From assembly GCF_004193775.1 (NCBI RefSeq), contig NC_041005.1, forward strand, positions 4,652,501 to 4,716,500: 64,000 nucleotides of DNA, in the 5' to 3' direction. The notes below the pieces were generated by a model. It was not told where the DNA came from. It made no database searches and saw nothing but the letters and a program-made list of their open reading frames with translations. Each line of letters begins with the position of its first letter. Positions within the stretch are counted from its first letter, which is position 1. The position numbers were made by a program, and so were the translations under genes. Below, piece after piece: positions 10,451-21,797 of the stretch. The stretch is from Glycine soja (Eukaryota > Streptophyta > Magnoliopsida > Fabales > Fabaceae).

Positions 10451-13400
10451 TCATTTCAAATTCAATGTCGTCGACTCACATTTGTATTTAGAGTTTATTT
10501 TTTATGCAAATGTTAGAGAAAAAAAATGGTATAACTAGGAGGTATTTAAGGTTTTTTTATTTAATATTCAACTAATTTCATTCTACTGAATTGACGTATC
10601 TTAAGGTAAGGTAATATTTTTAATTATGATTTCATATCTAAATTCAAATTAAACTTTTAAATTTTGATTAAAGAATATAAGGATCCAATTAGTCGTGTCA
10701 ACAATTTTTGATAAATTATCTAAGAACGTAGGTCATCCGATCATATTCACATCTTTTAAACTCAATTCTTAAAGGGATGTACACAATCTATTAAGATAAA
10801 TCGATCAAACATAATGAGTGAACGATTTATACTCGGATAATTTAATCTATAACCTTGAACCTAATTATATTCTCAATGTAGAATTATTGATTCTCTCATC
10901 TTTAACTTAATTACATTCAATAAATAAAAGGTGACTTTCTTTTTGTCTCCTATGTGGTAGATTCTAAAATTTTGTTATGGTATCTTGAGTCTCTCAATTT
11001 AGAGTTCTTAAAAGTGATTATGTTTGATTTTTATAAGTTTAAAAAAAAAACTTTGATCTTTTATTTAAATTTTTTGTCAAATTTGATCAAGTTCCTTAAA
11101 GTATATTTATTAGAGTAAATCGGTCTTCTGTCAAATTTTATTTCTAATGTATTAATTTTGGTTGTCGCGTAAAATGACAATTTGATGTCACATTTATGTG
11201 TCATCAAGTTCACCATTAGTGTAATAAACTGACAAGAAAAACTAATTTAGTCTAATAGCAACATTTCACAATAAAAACTTTTTAAACTTAAAAAATTTAT
11301 ATATGACACTAAAATTTTATTTTAGCCATTTCTAAAATAGTATTTATAATAAAAGTCTAACCAGATTATTTATTATTATATTTATACACTTGCTTTTTTT
11401 ATTTTATCATTTTTTTGACAGATTTTATTATTTTATCATATCTCTTATGATATTTGTCATGATTTTTTTCTTTTTTTTTCATCTCCTTATATTCTAGAAC
11501 GAGATATCCACTCAACATGTTCCTTATTAGTATATACTGTGTTCCGTAGGATCAAGACTATTTCGACATATGGCATCTCCTCTTTTATTTTTACTTAGTG
11601 TTGTTACACGTAAGGAACCCAACTCTCTAGCAGTGTTTTTAAATGGATAAAGCGTGGTTGGTTATCTCTATAAATATAATCATTAGATTTAATTTTAATT
11701 ATCTAAAAAATGCTTTATTTGTTTTAGTTTATATAAAATTTAATTTTTTTTAAATAATCTCTAACATTATTTATTGATAATATTACGTTTATTTAAATAT
11801 GTCACTTTTAATCTAAAATACAATAAAATTATTCTCTGAATTTTTATTTCTTTTTTATGTGATATCTTGTCATATTTCTTATTTTTTATATCTCCCTTTC
11901 GTTTATTTTGTCAGCTCAGCAATCATGATTCATTACCTTTTTAAGTTTGGAAACATTATGTGCTGCTTGAATTTGTTGCAGTACTTTCAAGGCATTGGTC
12001 ACTGAATTGACAGCACAAAGAAAATTTTTGTGATTTTTCAAAGAATCATGATGTGTGAGTTATAATTTATGATTTTTGTTTTCAAAGCGATTTTTTTTTT
12101 GCATATATAATTGTAATTGCTGAAAAAAACGGCTATTACAAATTAAACGTAAAAAAATTGTAGAAATAATGTTTCTTGTATTATACTCAAAGAACATTAT
12201 TGAAGGGAGTACATATCAGAATAACAAATGATCTGTAAACGCCACAAATCTAATTGAAGCCTAATAAAATAAGAAAAAAAAAAAGATACAATAAATAAGA
12301 CAAATTATATGATATAATAAAAAGGGAAAGATAAAGAAAAATAATTAGTATTAATAGCATGTTTAAAGTGAATAAATGCTTACATATAATTACTTTATCA
12401 GTTAAGGAAAGTTTTTGTTTTTTACAAGATCAGTTAATGAAAGTTAATGCTAAGCGTGCTAATTAAATTCTCTAAGATTGTGAATCGCCACTTTAATCTT
12501 TAAAATTGTATTGGTGAGTTAAATTGGTTACTAAAATTTATAATTACTAAAGTAGTCCTTTTTTTTTTATGGTGAAGTGTGGTAAAATGGTCCTTGAAAT
12601 TGTATATTATCAATCAATTTAATCTTTAAAATTAAGATCAAATTAGTCTCATGAATAAATAAAATGACAAAATACTTTCTGAAATCGTAATGATCAATCA
12701 AACTGATTTCTAATATTTCTACCAAAAATGAGAATTCTACAAAAAAAACTGGTTTCTAATATTAAATTTTCTAAATTACACTTTTTGTCCAAATTTTAAT
12801 TCTTTTGCAAATTATGCCCTTAAATTTTTTTCTTATGCATTTGTATTCTAAATTTACATAATTTGGCAAATTTTGATTATCCAAAGGATCCAATACAAGT
12901 CTTATTGCTAACTTGCTAGCATAACCTCTCAAAAAAAAAAAGAGACATTTTGACATTTTGATGGTTCCTTACTGGAGTGCCATATGTGCACCATCAATTG
13001 TCACATTCTAACTCGTGTAGCTTTGATTGATGACTGAACATTTTTATTAAAACTATGGATAATATAACACATTTCTTTTTCCTATTGCTTTTATGTAATT
13101 CATACGTTCATAATCCTAAAATGTGATGTATACACCTATACATAGTATTATTTTTATCTAAAAAAAAACTAATTTCTCTATTAAATATGCATATATAATA
13201 ATAATTATTTTTTCTCCAAAATGATGTAACAGTTATATGCGAGTCGTCTAATCACATCATTATCATATAATAAGTAAAGGTGGGTCGATGACCTTTTTTT
13301 AATAGAAGAGTATACAATTTTTTCTAACAATTTATACGAAATATTCTTTCGAAAACAATTTAAAACTATATTTTAATTGCCATGCATAATAGATAGCTGG

Positions 13401-16190
13401 AATATTAGTTCAACAGTTTTAGACACCACTCTGTCTTTATATTTTTTTTTAATTAAGCTTATAAATTTAATATTTAATATATTTTCACTTTGGTTATCCG
13501 GATATGAAACTTGGGATTTTGGGAAGACGGTTGATGGGAACTACACCAATATTCAACACCTACGTACATGCCACGTAACTAGATAGTTAACCCATCATTT
13601 GCTTAAAATCAATGGAATGAACAATGCCCACTACTATACTGTTCTACTTTCAAAATTCTTACCACTGATGTTTGTCACAACCTAATTTTTGTAACCTAGT
13701 TAAATGTATCATCACAATCGTTGTGCATGAAATCCTCTTTGCACACATGATGTGTCTTTGTCACGTAGTTGAGGCCATACTCCAAGAAATGCCACGAACT
13801 TGCATAGAGTGGTAAACATAACGTTACGTACAGGACCACATCCTCAACCTCAACAGTTGTCAGGTGATGGTATTAGTCCAAGAAAAGCTAGGTTGCTTGC
13901 AGTTGGCAATTCTCTCGTGACTTGACTTCACCCTAGTCTTCTTCTCACGGATAACAATACCTTTCTGCCTTTCTCAACATGGCCACTTTGCCTACATTGA
14001 AATCTACTACCATGCCTATCTGTTTGTTTTATTAATCTACACATAACTAGCTAGGCCAGGATAATATTGTCTAAACAAATCGTTGTGCATCACAAAAGAA
14101 TAAACAATGATATCGTTGACTTCAAATTTAGTTGGAGAACATAATTAAAGCTAGTTTGTTTGTGGTAATTTGTATCTATATTTATATATAAAGGAAATAT
14201 GGTGTTTTATTGTATATATTTCTATACCAATTTTATCTTTATAACTATACTCATAATTTATTACTTAATTTTTATAATTACTTTCACAAATCAGCCACTA
14301 ACTTTTATTATCTTTTTATTTCTCATATGAAGATAATAATAAAGATTTTTTACTTTACCATTCAATTATAAATTATTAAGAATGATAAATTTATTATACC
14401 AATAATATATATCTATTGAAATCTTAAATTTATGATGTTATTTTTCAAAATATAATTTACATAGCAAAATGTGATATGAAAGTAAAAATATGGAAAAGAA
14501 AGAAGGAAAAAAAGAAGTGAGTTGATTGTCATTCAACTCATGGCTTTTGGAGGTGGCATTGGATTTTCTGCGCTCACAGCATTGACAGAGATTCCGAGGA
14601 CTTATTTATTTAACTCAATTCTTCCAATACAGCTACAGCATATAGCCCGAGTCTGCAAATACAATGCATAGGCCACCACACATTCACACAACATGTGTTG
14701 CAATTGCCAAAGGTAGCTAGTGGCCTAATGATAATGGATGGAGACATGAACGGATCAAATTCCCTTGGTTGCAATAAAGAATGGAAAACAAAAGGTAGGA
14801 GGGTGGAGTCAACGAAGGTGTTATGTGTTAACCTCCACTCAAGAAAGAGATGCACTTTGGAGAATAATAGTAAGAAATTAAGAATATTGAACAAGCCTCG
14901 TATTAACTTGATTAAACCAAAATCCAAGTTCAATAACATTATTTTTGTCTTTGGATTTCGGTGAAGAAAAAAGATCGGTGCACGCCTTAATGTTAATTAA
15001 CACTTAGGGAAAACATGTTACAAGGTATTTGTATAGAAAGAATACTAATAACACATTTTTTACAATAAGTTAAAATTATTTAAATCTACAAAATTATAAG
15101 TGTAAAATCATTAAATAAAAATTGACATTTACAAATTTTTTGTAATTTATAATAACTTTCATCTCGTAAAAAGTATATAAAAAATTATGCAAATAACATT
15201 TTCTTTGACCTGACATGAAGCTAGAATTAACTAAAGTAATAGATCAATTATGTTAGAAAATAATTAATATTATTATATATAATACTAAAATTTCTAATAT
15301 ATATTTAATGCACATATAAATTTATATAATTAATTTTGATCTAATATTTTTTTTACATATATAATTTTTTTTATTAAATCTATAATTTTTATTTAAAATT
15401 TATATATGTAAAAAAATATATTATTAAAAAAAATAAGTTTAATAAAAATTTATATATATAAAAATTTATATTACTAGATCAAAATAAATTGTTACAAAAT
15501 TTATTATGTAAATTAATATGTGTATTGAATATATATTAAAAATTAATATTATATATAACTATATTAATTATTTTAACAACCTATTATCTAAGTTGATTGT
15601 CAAGCTTCTGTTTTGAATACTTCGTACACTTGTATAGGCCGACATCTTTTTTTCTTTTTTTATAAGATGTGATTATAATATTTCAAAGAGATTGTCTCTA
15701 ATAAATTGACTCTTCATATATACAAAACACAAAAACACAACGTGACCTAAAATGCATTATGGATAAATAACTTATTACTCAATCGATAAAAATTCTTATC
15801 AAATGAGAACTTATTCATAAAATTGAATTTAAAACTTGTTGGAATAAATTAAAATATTTTGATAAACTTGTCTATAAAAATTTATAAAGTTACTTCCATA
15901 AGCTCAAATAAGTTAATCCAAAACACCGCTAAGTATAAACACATAAAAAAAATGTACAAAGCAACATATAAAAATAATAATTTAACTCCACATATTTCAT
16001 GCATGTTAGTTCGAAGGCAGCGAGGTATATGAGTGAACACTTTCCCCTAAGGAGACAGCAAAAATGTCTTTCACGTTAAATTTGACAGTAAAAGGAATTC
16101 CTTCCACGTAAAAAAGAAACAAATGAAAGATGAAATCGAAGTAAGCTGCCCAACTAAACCTGGACAAGTGAATAAAATGTAGTCCAGCTA
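10451..16190. other. AT-rich intergenic DNA without recognised genes
   Basis: No open frame here resembles a known protein. The longest frames (13377-13586, 14610-14939 and 14695-14964) are unconserved in appearance and overlap each other on opposite strands. Slightly GC-richer islands lie at about 13,500-14,000 and 14,520-14,940. They could be a noncoding transcript or old transposon sequence, but nothing identifies them. A diffuse repeat of 'rrtcaaattagtc'-type sequence around 12,460-12,760 looks like degenerate transposon sequence. Confidence 0.6.
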
Positions 16191-17881
16191 TAAAACTCAC
16201 TCTTGACCAATGACCATACTCAAGGTGAAGGACCTCTTCTGTTACATCCATCACTTCCTCCACCTCCATGTCCTTTGCCTCATATTCTTCCTCTTCATCG
16301 CTAGCCTCTCCATCCCTGAGCTTTTGCCTCTGTAAACTCTCTTCGTGGATCTGCTTCCATTCGTTAACCCACTTGTCCCAATCTTCTTTCAACATCCTAC
16401 ACTTCTCACGCTCCTGCTCACTCAGCGGCAACGAAACATCTTGATCTTCTGCCTCGTATATGCTGTACTTCTTCAAGTTCTTGGCAATCTCTTCCTCTTT
16501 CTCAGGAGTCAAGAAAGATGGCGGCCTTGGTCTCCATAAGAACTATATAGCAAAAGAAAAACTAATACGAAAGTGTGATTGATAAGTATCCACACAAATG
16601 ACTAGCACAGAATTACACAATAAAGGCATTGAGTGCCAAATAACATGCAGATTTCAATGCTGAGTAAATTCTGCTATTACAAAAATTTATACTACCAAAA
16701 CATAGATTCAAAAATGGAGCATTACGATGTCCAAACCTATCATTGTATGAACATTCACACATCATTCCTTGTACCACGGTAATACAAGTATAATTGCCAA
16801 ACAATACATCAAGTGCAGATGTCAAAGTACCTGAAATAAGTGATCCTTCAGAATCCGATATAGATGTTTGCCATTGAAAGACCATACTGAAACCATTCTC
16901 CATTTCATGAACTGAAGTCACAGCAGTTGCAACATACCTGCGGCATAAAGAGAAAGCAATATAAGCTTGGGATAATTAACAAACCATAATAAGTACTTTT
17001 TCAGTGAAGTGGCAAATACCAAACACTTTGATGACTAAGGTAAATACAATTTTAGACTGATTTTACAAAAGATTAACCTATGAGCTGCCTTTATTAGCAA
17101 TATCATTATTCATTCAGATAGACCATATACCTTCCAGTTGGATCCCATTCAATATCTGTTGCCATAAAATGTTCAGCAGTAGCCATGGTTTTAAGTTCAT
17201 CAACGTTGTAAAATTCCAACTGTCCATTGAAGCCTTTCAACCCAGCTAGTACAATGTAGCGACCAGCAGGTGACCAAAACAGAGCATTTGCTTGCTTGCC
17301 CTTCAGAGTAGTGAGTTTTGAAACTTGGCTGTTCTGACCAGTACGCATGGAGTAAATGACATTAGGCTTAGGGTTATCACCATGAATAACTGCAAACCTG
17401 TGGCCCTTTGGCTCCCAAGCAAACGCTATGATCTTATCATTCTTATTCTCAAGCTCCAAAACTTCAATTGGTATATCCCGTTCTTTTATACGGAAAAGCT
17501 CAAAGCCTGTATATGTGCTTTTTTTTTTGTTTTCGTGTACCTCTCCACATTAACAGCGAGGTAGTCTCCATTGCTTTGCCAGTACATCTTGCAGTCACCG
17601 ACACTGAAAAGGTTCTTCTGCCTGAGTTCCTCTTTGCTGGGGATTTGAATCAGACTAACCTATAAATATGTCAAAGAACATAAATATAAAATAATTAATA
17701 AATAATATATGACCATTCATTACAATAACCAAGTAAAATAAAACTTCAATAGACCTACATGAAAGAAAAAATACATACTTACCCTGGCAGGCTGGTTACC
17801 ACCTCCCATATCAGGAACAACAAGAGCAATAATTGGATCAGTAGAAGACCAGCAGAAATCCATTATATTTTCAACCTTTAC

Positions 17882-19617
17882 TCTGTGTTAATTTCAAAAT
17901 TTCAAAAAATTTGAAATGCATAGAATTTAAATTGCTTTGATTTTAATTTTCTTCGTTCTTTGAATATTTTATTTGGATAAATCAATTCAAATTTATTCTC
18001 TTTTAAATTCTTTATTTGGATAGAACAATTCAATTTTTTTCATATGCAAAATTTTAATTTTATATTTTAAATAGATGAAATTTTAATATTAAACTTTATA
18101 GAAAATAATCACAATCTAATTTTTAATATTAATTAATTTTTTTCAATTTTTACCTGATCACAACCAATGATGTTTTTAAACCAACATCAACTAAGGTTAT
18201 TTTTTTGTCGACATCAAATAGAGTTTTTTTTGTCAGTATGTTGGGAATAGTTGTTAGCTGACGTCAGTCGAAACTATTTTTCAGCTAACGCTAGTTGAGT
18301 TTATTTTTCAGCCGATGTTGACTAGGTTTTTTAACTAATGTCGACTAGAGTTTGTTTGGCCGGCATCGACTAGGGTCTTTTCGAACAACATTGACTAAGG
18401 TTATTTTTAGTCAACGTTGACCTAAAAAATCCTAGCAGACGTTGACATAAAAATCTACCTAACATTGGCTAAAAAATAGTTTGGTTGATGCCAACCAATA
18501 GAACCTACCCTATGTCGGCCAAAAAATATCATTGGTCAACGTTGACCAAAAAATCCCTAGTCGAGATTGACTAAAAAATAGTCATGACCAATGCCGGATA
18601 AAAAACCCTACCCAACATTGGCTATAAAATAGCCTTGACTGATGTTGGCTAAAAAACAACTCTGACCGATGTCGACCGAAAAAAATCTAATGGATGTCGA
18701 ATGTAAGAACCTAGTTGATGTCAACTAAAAATAGTCATGTCTGATGTCGGTCAAAAATACCTAGCTGGTGTTAGCAGAAAAAGCCCTAGCCAACATCAAC
18801 CAAAAAACCTAGCTGATGTGATTAAGAAATAGCCATGACTGATGTCAGCTAGAAAACCCTAGTCGATGTCAACAAAAAAATCCTAATCGACGTCAGCTAA
18901 GAAAATCTAGTCGACATCAGCCAAAATACCCTAGCTAACATCAGCTAAAAAATAACCCTAGCCGATATTGGCTAAAAAATAGCTTTGGCTAATGTTGGCA
19001 GGAAAAACCTAGCTGATGTCGACTAAAAAACCCTAGCAGGTGTCTGCTCAAAAGTTAGTCATGATCGATATCAATAGAAAAAATCTAACCAACATCGGCC
19101 AAAAAAATCATTGGTTAACATCAACTAAAAAAACCTAGATGACAACGCAAAAAAAATCCTTGGCCGACGTTAGCAAAAATTTCCCATGACTAACGTCAAT
19201 GAGAAAATAATCCTAACCAACATCATCTAAAAAAATCTTAGCCGATATCGGCAAAAAATAACTTTGGTTGACATCATACAAAAAAATTTTGATTGAAAAA
19301 AGCTTAGTCAACATCAGTGAAAAACAACTTATGTCGATGTCAGCTGTAAAAACTTTAGTCACCTTTAGTTGTGAGTGTTGAGTGAGAAAGAATCGCAAGC
19401 AGGAACGTAAGTTAGAGTGAGCATCTCCGAAAAAGTAATTTTAAATTTTAATATTTTGAGAGAATTTGAAATCCCACGTTTTAGTCAATCAAAATGATTT
19501 ATAAAAACATCAAAAGTTAAATCTTCTTTCAAATACTCTATCAAAACAAGTTATTTTATCATAAATCCTTTTAAATTCCTTGAAAAAATGAACTATCTTA
19601 GTGAATTGGTCCATCCA
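17882..19617. mobile_element. Repeat-rich insertion splitting an eIF3b exon
   Basis: About 1.7 kb interrupts homology between the eIF3b segments ETETFSLV and KVENIMDFCW; about five codons at the junction are lost. The outer parts are AT-rich and contain related inverted sequences: TTTGGATAAATCAATTC at about 17,973 and TTTGGATAGAACAATTC at about 18,015, versus TTTGGATGGACCAATTC on the - strand at 19,602-19,620. The interior is a tandem array, listed separately. Inverted ends plus an internal array fit a non-autonomous DNA transposon. I saw no clear target duplication and no transposase, so the class is unassigned and the boundaries are approximate to some tens of bases. Confidence 0.65.
18170..19345. 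repeat. Degenerate tandem array with near-palindromic cores
   Basis: Roughly three dozen units of about 28-36 bp. Each joins an A-run or T-run and a CCTAG-like spacer to a core of about 12-14 bp that is close to palindromic. Perfect examples are GGTCAACGTTGACC (about 18,534) and GCCGATATCGGC (about 19,241). Units left of about 18,410 carry T-runs and units to the right carry A-runs, so the array flips orientation around the palindrome GTCAACGTTGAC at 18410-18421. No coding frame runs through it. Confidence 0.85.
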
Positions 19618-20834
19618 AACAAGAGAAAATGTCTCTGTCTCATACACGGAGAGTACATTTTTTCCCATCCTTGCAAAGTATTTTATCATCTCTTCCACCA
19701 ATCCATCTGCAAAGAAAATGACAAGAATGAATAACTGCATTAGACACATGACAGATGCAAAAATAATTGCTTGAACTACATAAAAATAAAGAAAACAAAT
19801 AGTATTTGAAAACAGACCATGAAACTCCAGTGACACCCCCAGCACCTCCGACTGCAAAATCATCAGCACTTCCTAAGTCCCTCATCACTTTACCAGTCCT
19901 CACATCAAATATATTTATCACAACTCTCTACAAAAAAATAAATAGTCAGTGTAAGGAACAGTGCCTATAATATTATAAAAGAAAAACAAGCAAAGAAGAA
20001 AGCACTCACATTGGCATCTCGGGGATTGCTTGGTTCATGGCTAATATATGTTACCAAATACTTCTCACCAGGCGAAAAATCAATAAGTTTTACCTGTGTT
20101 TTATATTAATATCAATATAAATAATCACAAGTATGAAAAAAAAAGTGTGCCAAACAATGATACAGAATAAATCTCAAAGAAAGCCTGAGGATGCGAATAA
20201 CGCATAAGTTTATTGAAACTGGCAGCACCTCCCCAGACTGCTGCCCCCTGTCTATGAACAGTGGCCAAGTATGTCCCCAAAGGAGACCATTGCACAAAAC
20301 TCTGTCCAAACTGTAATTAAAAAAATACATGAACACCCAGGCAAGCAGCAATACAAAATCATGTAAAAGTAGGGCACTAGTAAATATTAAATAGTACAAG
20401 ATACTAAAATGCCCACTCACTGCTCGCTTATAAACGGGATCAGGCTTTAAATGCCTGGCATCGTTCCATAGAACCTCAGTATCTGAACCAGCACGAATCA
20501 CAAACTGGTCCCTGGCCTTTGCATCAGTGAGCCAGTCTTGAAGATTTTCCTGGAAGAGATACAAACACCAAAGAGCATCAGAAATATCAATAATGTTCCA
20601 GAGCAAAATCTACTAAATCATAACTAACATACAAACATATTTTTCAAACTTTTAAGTTATACAACTAGTAAAGCAATTGTATTCACAATTCCACATAGAA
20701 GGGTAGTTCATGAGAAAGCCTGAAAATGCTTTAATTCATCTAAATACTAATATTAATATCAGCAGAACCAAATTAAAAAGGAGGCAGTGTCTACATTTAA
20801 TCACATTTTAAATGTGCAAAATAAACACACACGC

Positions 20835-20836
<2 letters not shown>

Positions 20837-20867
<31 letters not shown>
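20837..20867. repeat. (AT)n microsatellite
   Basis: About 15 AT units inside an intron of the eIF3b relic. Confidence 0.95.
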
Positions 20868-20869
<2 letters not shown>

Positions 20870-21689
20870 ATGCAAAACTAGCAAAAAGCATCATACAATC
20901 CTAATTATCATAGTATTAAAAGGCGACAATTGGTGATTGAGACAAAACTAGGCTTAAGTCATGGCTACAATATGTAGTAGGAAATACAATAATACATTAA
21001 AATATAAGCATGACCATCTATAGTAAGAGGCAGAAAGCAGAAAAGAAAAGCATATGAACCTTACCCCTGGAGTATATGGCTTAGTTTCAGGAGGAGCCCA
21101 CTCATTAGGCACCTTCATGAATCTGTCAAAGTCATCAAACATGCTCACGGCAAATATGTGTGCCCGGTCCAATTTGTACCCATGAGTCTTCTCCTTAGCA
21201 AGCTCAGCTTCCTAAGAAAAATAAACACCGAATTTAACCACACCAAATAAAAAAAACAACACCCAATCCAATATCATATCCACTAAAAATCACTTTCAAC
21301 AACACAATTGACATTAAAATCACTAACAACAAACAATTTGTTTAGATTTCACTATGTCCAGGTACATTGAAGAAAGAGAGTGTATACCTGAGGGGTATTG
21401 TACTCAATGAAGCAGTAACCTAGGGTTTTCTCGGTTTCAGGATAAATAGGCATCCAGAGGCCATCCTCCTTGATAACACCAATCTGACTATAAATTTTCC
21501 GAACCACTCCTTCCAGCTTCTCAAACTTCTCCCTCGGAACGAGGTCACATCCCCTTATCCGACGCTTTTCGTGTTGTTGCATGTGTCTTACGGTATCCAG
21601 ATCCAGCGGAGGTTATCCACGACAATGATGTTACCAAATCCAGACTCAAACTCAAGATTGTCCTCCTGGTAAACCTCCTCGTCATAGAC

Positions 21690-21705
21690 AAAAAAAAAAA
21701 AAAAA
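21690..21705. repeat. Poly(A) tract at the broken 5' end of the eIF3b relic
   Basis: Sixteen consecutive A on the + strand lie exactly where the eIF3b first-exon homology stops (VYDEEVYQED...). On the - strand the sequence beyond it contains AAACCCTAGG (about 21,740-21,750), a telo-box-like motif common in promoters of plant translation genes. The old promoter or leader may therefore survive while the first ~35 codons were deleted. Confidence 0.7.
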
Positions 21706-21797
21706 GAGAAAGAAAGAAACGGACTCAGAACACCGCAACCTAGGGTTTCGTTTTAATGTAGGTCCGGGTGTTTGACAAATACTTTTATTATGTGCAG

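Larger units (their letters stand above)
16197..21690 (-). pseudogene. EIF3B: Decayed, intron-retaining eIF3 subunit b gene
   Basis: Near-complete homology to plant eIF3b, the RRM and beta-propeller scaffold subunit of translation initiation factor 3. Exon blocks on the - strand: 21388-21690, 21065-21211, 20421-20549, 20185-20310, 20010-20093, 19806-19927, 19618-19706 joined to 17783-17881, 17131-17659, 16831-16938 and 16197-16542. Recognisable stretches include FEKLEGVVRKIYSQIG, ENLQDWLTDAKARDQF, DFSPGEKYLVTY, DFAVGGAGGVTGVSW and the acidic ASDEEEEYEAKD tail. Lesions: the N-terminal start exon is missing before 21690; about 50 bp of extra sequence with an in-frame TAA (21588-21590); GC instead of GT after 20185; AT instead of GT after 19806; an extra A in the DDKYFARMGK codons near 19692; a 1.7-kb insertion at 17882-19617; a 10-A run near 17519-17528 out of frame; a 2-nt deletion near 16888; and a 7-bp ATTGGTC duplication just before the original stop. 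No continuous protein is possible. Introns are retained, so this is a duplicated gene copy rather than a retrocopy. Confidence 0.9.

Noticed and set aside
11040..11290. Possible foldback element around tgatgtcacatttatgtgtcatca
   Set aside because: Only the short central palindrome is convincing; the outer arms do not pair well by eye.
14520..14940. Possible miRNA precursor (a tgacagagattccgagg segment)
   Set aside because: It resembles miR156/157 only in the first few bases, and no complementary arm was found nearby.
16006..16512. Open frame of 168 residues read as a complete small protein
   Set aside because: It is the last exon of the eIF3b relic, read past its original stop because of a 7-bp duplication; the added residues have no family match.
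18170..19345. Telomere-like or CRISPR-like array (AAACCCTAG spacers, regular spacing)
   Set aside because: Units are degenerate, the CCTAG parts are not continuous TTTAGGG repeats, and there are no identical repeats separating unique spacers; eukaryotic context.
20183..20184. Treating the eIF3b GC donor as a normal GC-AG intron
   Set aside because: Functional GC donors usually have a strong AG|GCAAGT context; here it is CAG|GCTTTC in a gene with many other lesions, so damage is more likely.
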